A stretch of 8,679 nt of DNA from Austwickia sp040006675 (lineage in GTDB: Bacteria; Actinomycetota; Actinomycetes; Actinomycetales; Dermatophilaceae): positions 1 to 8,679 of the forward strand of contig JBDTWM010000115.1 in assembly GCA_040006675.1 (NCBI GenBank), read 5' to 3'. Shown piece after piece: positions 6,385-8,679 of the stretch (its first letter is position 1; every line of letters begins with the position of its first letter). Position numbers and translations under genes: made by a program. The notes under the pieces were generated by a model. That model did no database searches. It had not been told where the DNA came from and saw only the letters and a program-made list of their open reading frames with translations.

Positions 6385-7350
6385 TCAGCGAAGGGCGGCG
6401 AAGGCACGATAAGAAGACTGGGCACCCTCGGCGGTAGCAGCCAGCGCACTGGCCTGGGCTGCGAACCGCGCCGCGGAGGCCAGCGGGGAACCGCTGGCGA
6501 GGCGGTGGGCGATGGCCCCGGTGTATGCGTCTCCGCACCCGGTGCTGTCGATCGCCTCGACCCGGACGGGGTCGATCAACGTGACGAGATCGCCACGCTC
6601 CGCTGTAGCGTCCAGCACGACTGAACCCTCTGCGCCTAGGGTGACCACGGCCCGGTCGATGCCAAGACCGAGAAAGCCGCCCAGGGCCGCCGACCAGTCG
6701 TCACCGACCTCGCGTACGCCCAACACCAGCGCGGCTTCTGTCCGGTTCACCAGTAGCACATCAGTAAGGCTCAGCAGCTCGTTGGGCACGTCTCGGTACG
6801 GCGAGAGGTTCAGGAGCACCTGGGCTCCAGCCCGTCGGCCCTGCTCCGCGGCGGCCTGGACCGCCGGTACCGGAACCTCCAGACAAAGGCACACCACCGA
6901 GGCCTCGGCAAAGTCTTCGGTGCGCACCGAGGCCGGCGTAAGGGCACCGTTGGCACCCGGCGAGATGATGATCGTGTTCTCACCAGTGACATCGACCACG
7001 ATCATCGCCGAACCGGTGGCATGGCTCGGATCCCGTGCCACGCCAGACACATCGACCCCGGCGGCGCGGGCCCGGTCAAGGAGGAACGTCGCGTTGTCGT
7101 CGTCACCGACCGCCCCGATCAACCGCGCCGCGGACCCGAGAATGGCCATAGCGACCGCCTGGTTGGAACTCTTCCCGCCGGGAGCGATGCCCAACTCCGA
7201 GCCGGTGAGTGTCTCACCCGGCTCGGGGAAGCGTTCGACGCGTACGGTCAGGTCGACGTTCAAGGAGCCGAAGACGACGACCCGACCCGCGGAGAGCGAT
7301 GCGCATGGTAATGGTGCGGATGGACCCGGGGTGGGGACAGCGTGAGTCAT
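6385..7350 (-). CDS. Ribokinase-like PfkB-family sugar kinase
   Basis: 321 residues. The first 20 or so are a Pro/Ala-rich extension, then VVVFGSLNVDLTV (24-36) starts the fold. Ribokinase landmarks are N31 and D33, the sugar-binding loop GGKSSNQA (58-65), the PGANG segment (131-135), E158 in the LEVPV strand, NRTEA (202-206) and the signature DSTGCGDAYTGA (268-279) with catalytic D274. The family phosphorylates ribose, or the 5'-hydroxyl of ribosides, using ATP. The ATG at 7348-7350 was chosen because AGGA lies six bases upstream, between this gene and the MFS stop 25 bp away. The longer frame to 7422 would overlap the MFS gene. It is distinct from the PfkB protein beside psuG and closer to RbsK. 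Its partner is a paralogue of the psu-operon transporter, so a riboside or ribose substrate is inferred. Confidence 0.88.
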   Translation of the reverse strand: MTHAVPTPGPSAPLPCASLSAGRVVVFGSLNVDLTVRVERFPEPGETLTGSELGIAPGGKSSNQAVAMAILGSAARLIGAVGDDDNATFLLDRARAAGVDVSGVARDPSHATGSAMIVVDVTGENTIIISPGANGALTPASVRTEDFAEASVVCLCLEVPVPAVQAAAEQGRRAGAQVLLNLSPYRDVPNELLSLTDVLLVNRTEAALVLGVREVGDDWSAALGGFLGLGIDRAVVTLGAEGSVVLDATAERGDLVTLIDPVRVEAIDSTGCGDAYTGAIAHRLASGSPLASAARFAAQASALAATAEGAQSSYRAFAALR

Positions 7351-7375
7351 TGATGTTCCTGGTCTGGAATGGGGC

Positions 7376-8679
7376 TCAATGGTCGACCTGTAGACCGGCC
7401 GGTGCCCGCTCGACCTCCGCACCGACAGGGCGCGGGATCAGCATCGAAACGCCCAGAGCCAGCACCAAGATCACTATCCCAGCGATCAGCGCGCCCACGT
7501 AACCGGCCGTGCCACTACCGTCAGCCGGGCTCATTGCCGTCTTGGCCGCGAACAGCGCCGCGAAACTCAACCCGGCCCCCAGGTTGAACGCTCCGGCGTT
7601 GAGGCCGGGCAGGAACCCTGGGTTCTCGTCAGGAGACAGCACGATGCCGAGTCCGTTCAGCATGATGTTAACCGTACCCGCGTACGTCACACCGATGAGG
7701 ACCGAAGCCAGGAGCAGGAGCGGCCGAGAGTCCGCCCCGATGAGCGGCAGGAACAGGCCGGTCGCTAGGATCGAACCGATCATCCCGGCTCTGAGCACCG
7801 TGCGGTACCCGAGGGTGCTGGCCAACCGGCCCGCTAAGGGCCCCATCAGCAGCCCGGCCAGCGCATAGGGCGTGAGCGTCCACCAGGCAGACTCCCCTGC
7901 GCCCATCCGGTACCCGGCCGTGGCCTCCTGGGCCAGCAACGGAATCAGCCCGTTCATCACCGCGAACACTCCGGTGATGGTGAGCACCGTGGTCAGCAGC
8001 AGGGCCCAGGTCGCCCTTCGCCGCAGCAAGGCCGTCGCCACGAGCGGGTGGCTGCTGCGATCTTCGACCCGCCAGAAGGTGACGAAGGCAACCGCGGCCA
8101 GCACGAGAAGGCCTGCTACCAGCCCCCAGTTGGCGTCACCCAGCTTGCCCATCTCGTTCAACGCGATCAGCGCTGCGCCCACCGAGACCACCAGCGGAAC
8201 CACCCCGATCCAGTCCATCCGGTCGCTGGAGCTGGCACGAGACTCGGGAGCCAGGAAGATCATCAGCATGGCGGCGATCGCCGCGACCGCTGCCATGACC
8301 CAGAACACGGAGCCGAAGCCGAAGCCGAAGTTCTCGGCGAGGTATCCCCCGGCCAGCGCGTCGATGCCGGCGATGCCACCGTTGATGGCAGTCAGCACGC
8401 CCATCAAAGTGCCGTACAACTTAGGGTCGGGCACCTCGACCCGGAGCATGATTAGACACAACGGAACGACCGGACCCGAGACACCTTGGATGACTCGACC
8501 GACGAACAGCATGTTGATGTTGGTTGCCAGGGCCGCGACCGCACAACCCACCATCATCACGATCAACATGCCCGACAGGACCTTCCTTACGCCCGACGAT
8601 GTCTCCCAACCGGGGCAAGAAGAGAGAGAACAACGCTGCCGAGGTGAAGAACGCGGTCTGGGTGAGCCCAACCGCGGCC
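7376..8679 (-). pseudogene. MFS transporter paralogue, frameshifted and cut by the window edge
   Basis: This is clearly homologous to the psu-operon transporter. In the helix-9 region, ATWALLLTTVLTITGVFAVM and the nine following residues match it at 25 of 29 positions, and motifs NGGIAGIDALAGGYL and GAFNLGAGLSF recur. Codons 8678 down to 8586 read AAVGLTQTAFFTSAALFSLF and then LPRLGDIVGRK, aligning from residue 51 of the paralogue. The frame then breaks: one extra C at 8585-8586 (AAG-G-AAG on the minus strand) shifts the rest. Removing it restores GRKKVLSGML and full alignment to the TGA at 7376-7378. About 50 N-terminal residues lie beyond the window. If real, the shift ends translation early and the transporter is inactive. 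A sequencing error is possible, as everything after it is intact. It precedes the ribokinase gene by 25 bp in one operon. Confidence 0.85.

Noticed and set aside
7351..7422. Longer N-terminus for the ribokinase-like protein
   Set aside because: It would overlap the upstream MFS gene and lacks a ribosome binding site, while the ATG at 7350 has one.

Overview
The window is high-GC DNA with actinobacterial features: G/C-rich third codon positions, GGAGG-type ribosome binding sites, and IS families common in Actinomycetota. I would place it in Actinomycetota and cannot name a genus. All recognisable genes but one tiny fragment lie on the minus strand, so transcription runs from right to left.

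Right part (8679 down to 6385): a two-gene transport and kinase cassette. The first gene is a major facilitator (MFS) transporter that runs off the right edge and carries a 1-bp frameshift at 8585-8586. Twenty-five bases after it comes a ribokinase-like PfkB sugar kinase.

Middle (6384 down to 4077): a mobile-element scar. An ISL3-family transposase keeps only its first 41 codons and is cut at 6125 by a 1672-bp IS1380-family element (4453-6124). That element has imperfect terminal inverted repeats and a transposase broken by one in-frame TAA. The four bases flanking it differ on the two sides (CTAG and TTAA), so this is not a simple insertion. Beyond it lies an orphan 106-residue gene whose upstream region is cut off by the IS.

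Left-centre (3745 down to 433): a compact operon encoding pseudouridine-5'-phosphate glycosidase (psuG), a PfkB kinase sharing one base with psuG, and a 478-residue MFS transporter 41 bp further on. The simplest reading is import of pseudouridine (or a related riboside), phosphorylation, then cleavage to uracil and ribose 5-phosphate. The MFS protein is a close paralogue of the one at the right edge, so two related transporters are each paired with a PfkB kinase.

Left edge (432 to 1): directly after the MFS stop, in the same frame, is the C-terminal tail of a VOC/glyoxalase-fold protein, followed by about 180 bp without a gene and what looks like the end of an IS3-type element. The catabolic genes therefore sit between mobile-element debris and truncated genes, which suggests an acquired or rearranged segment. 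I found no CRISPR array, rRNA or tRNA.
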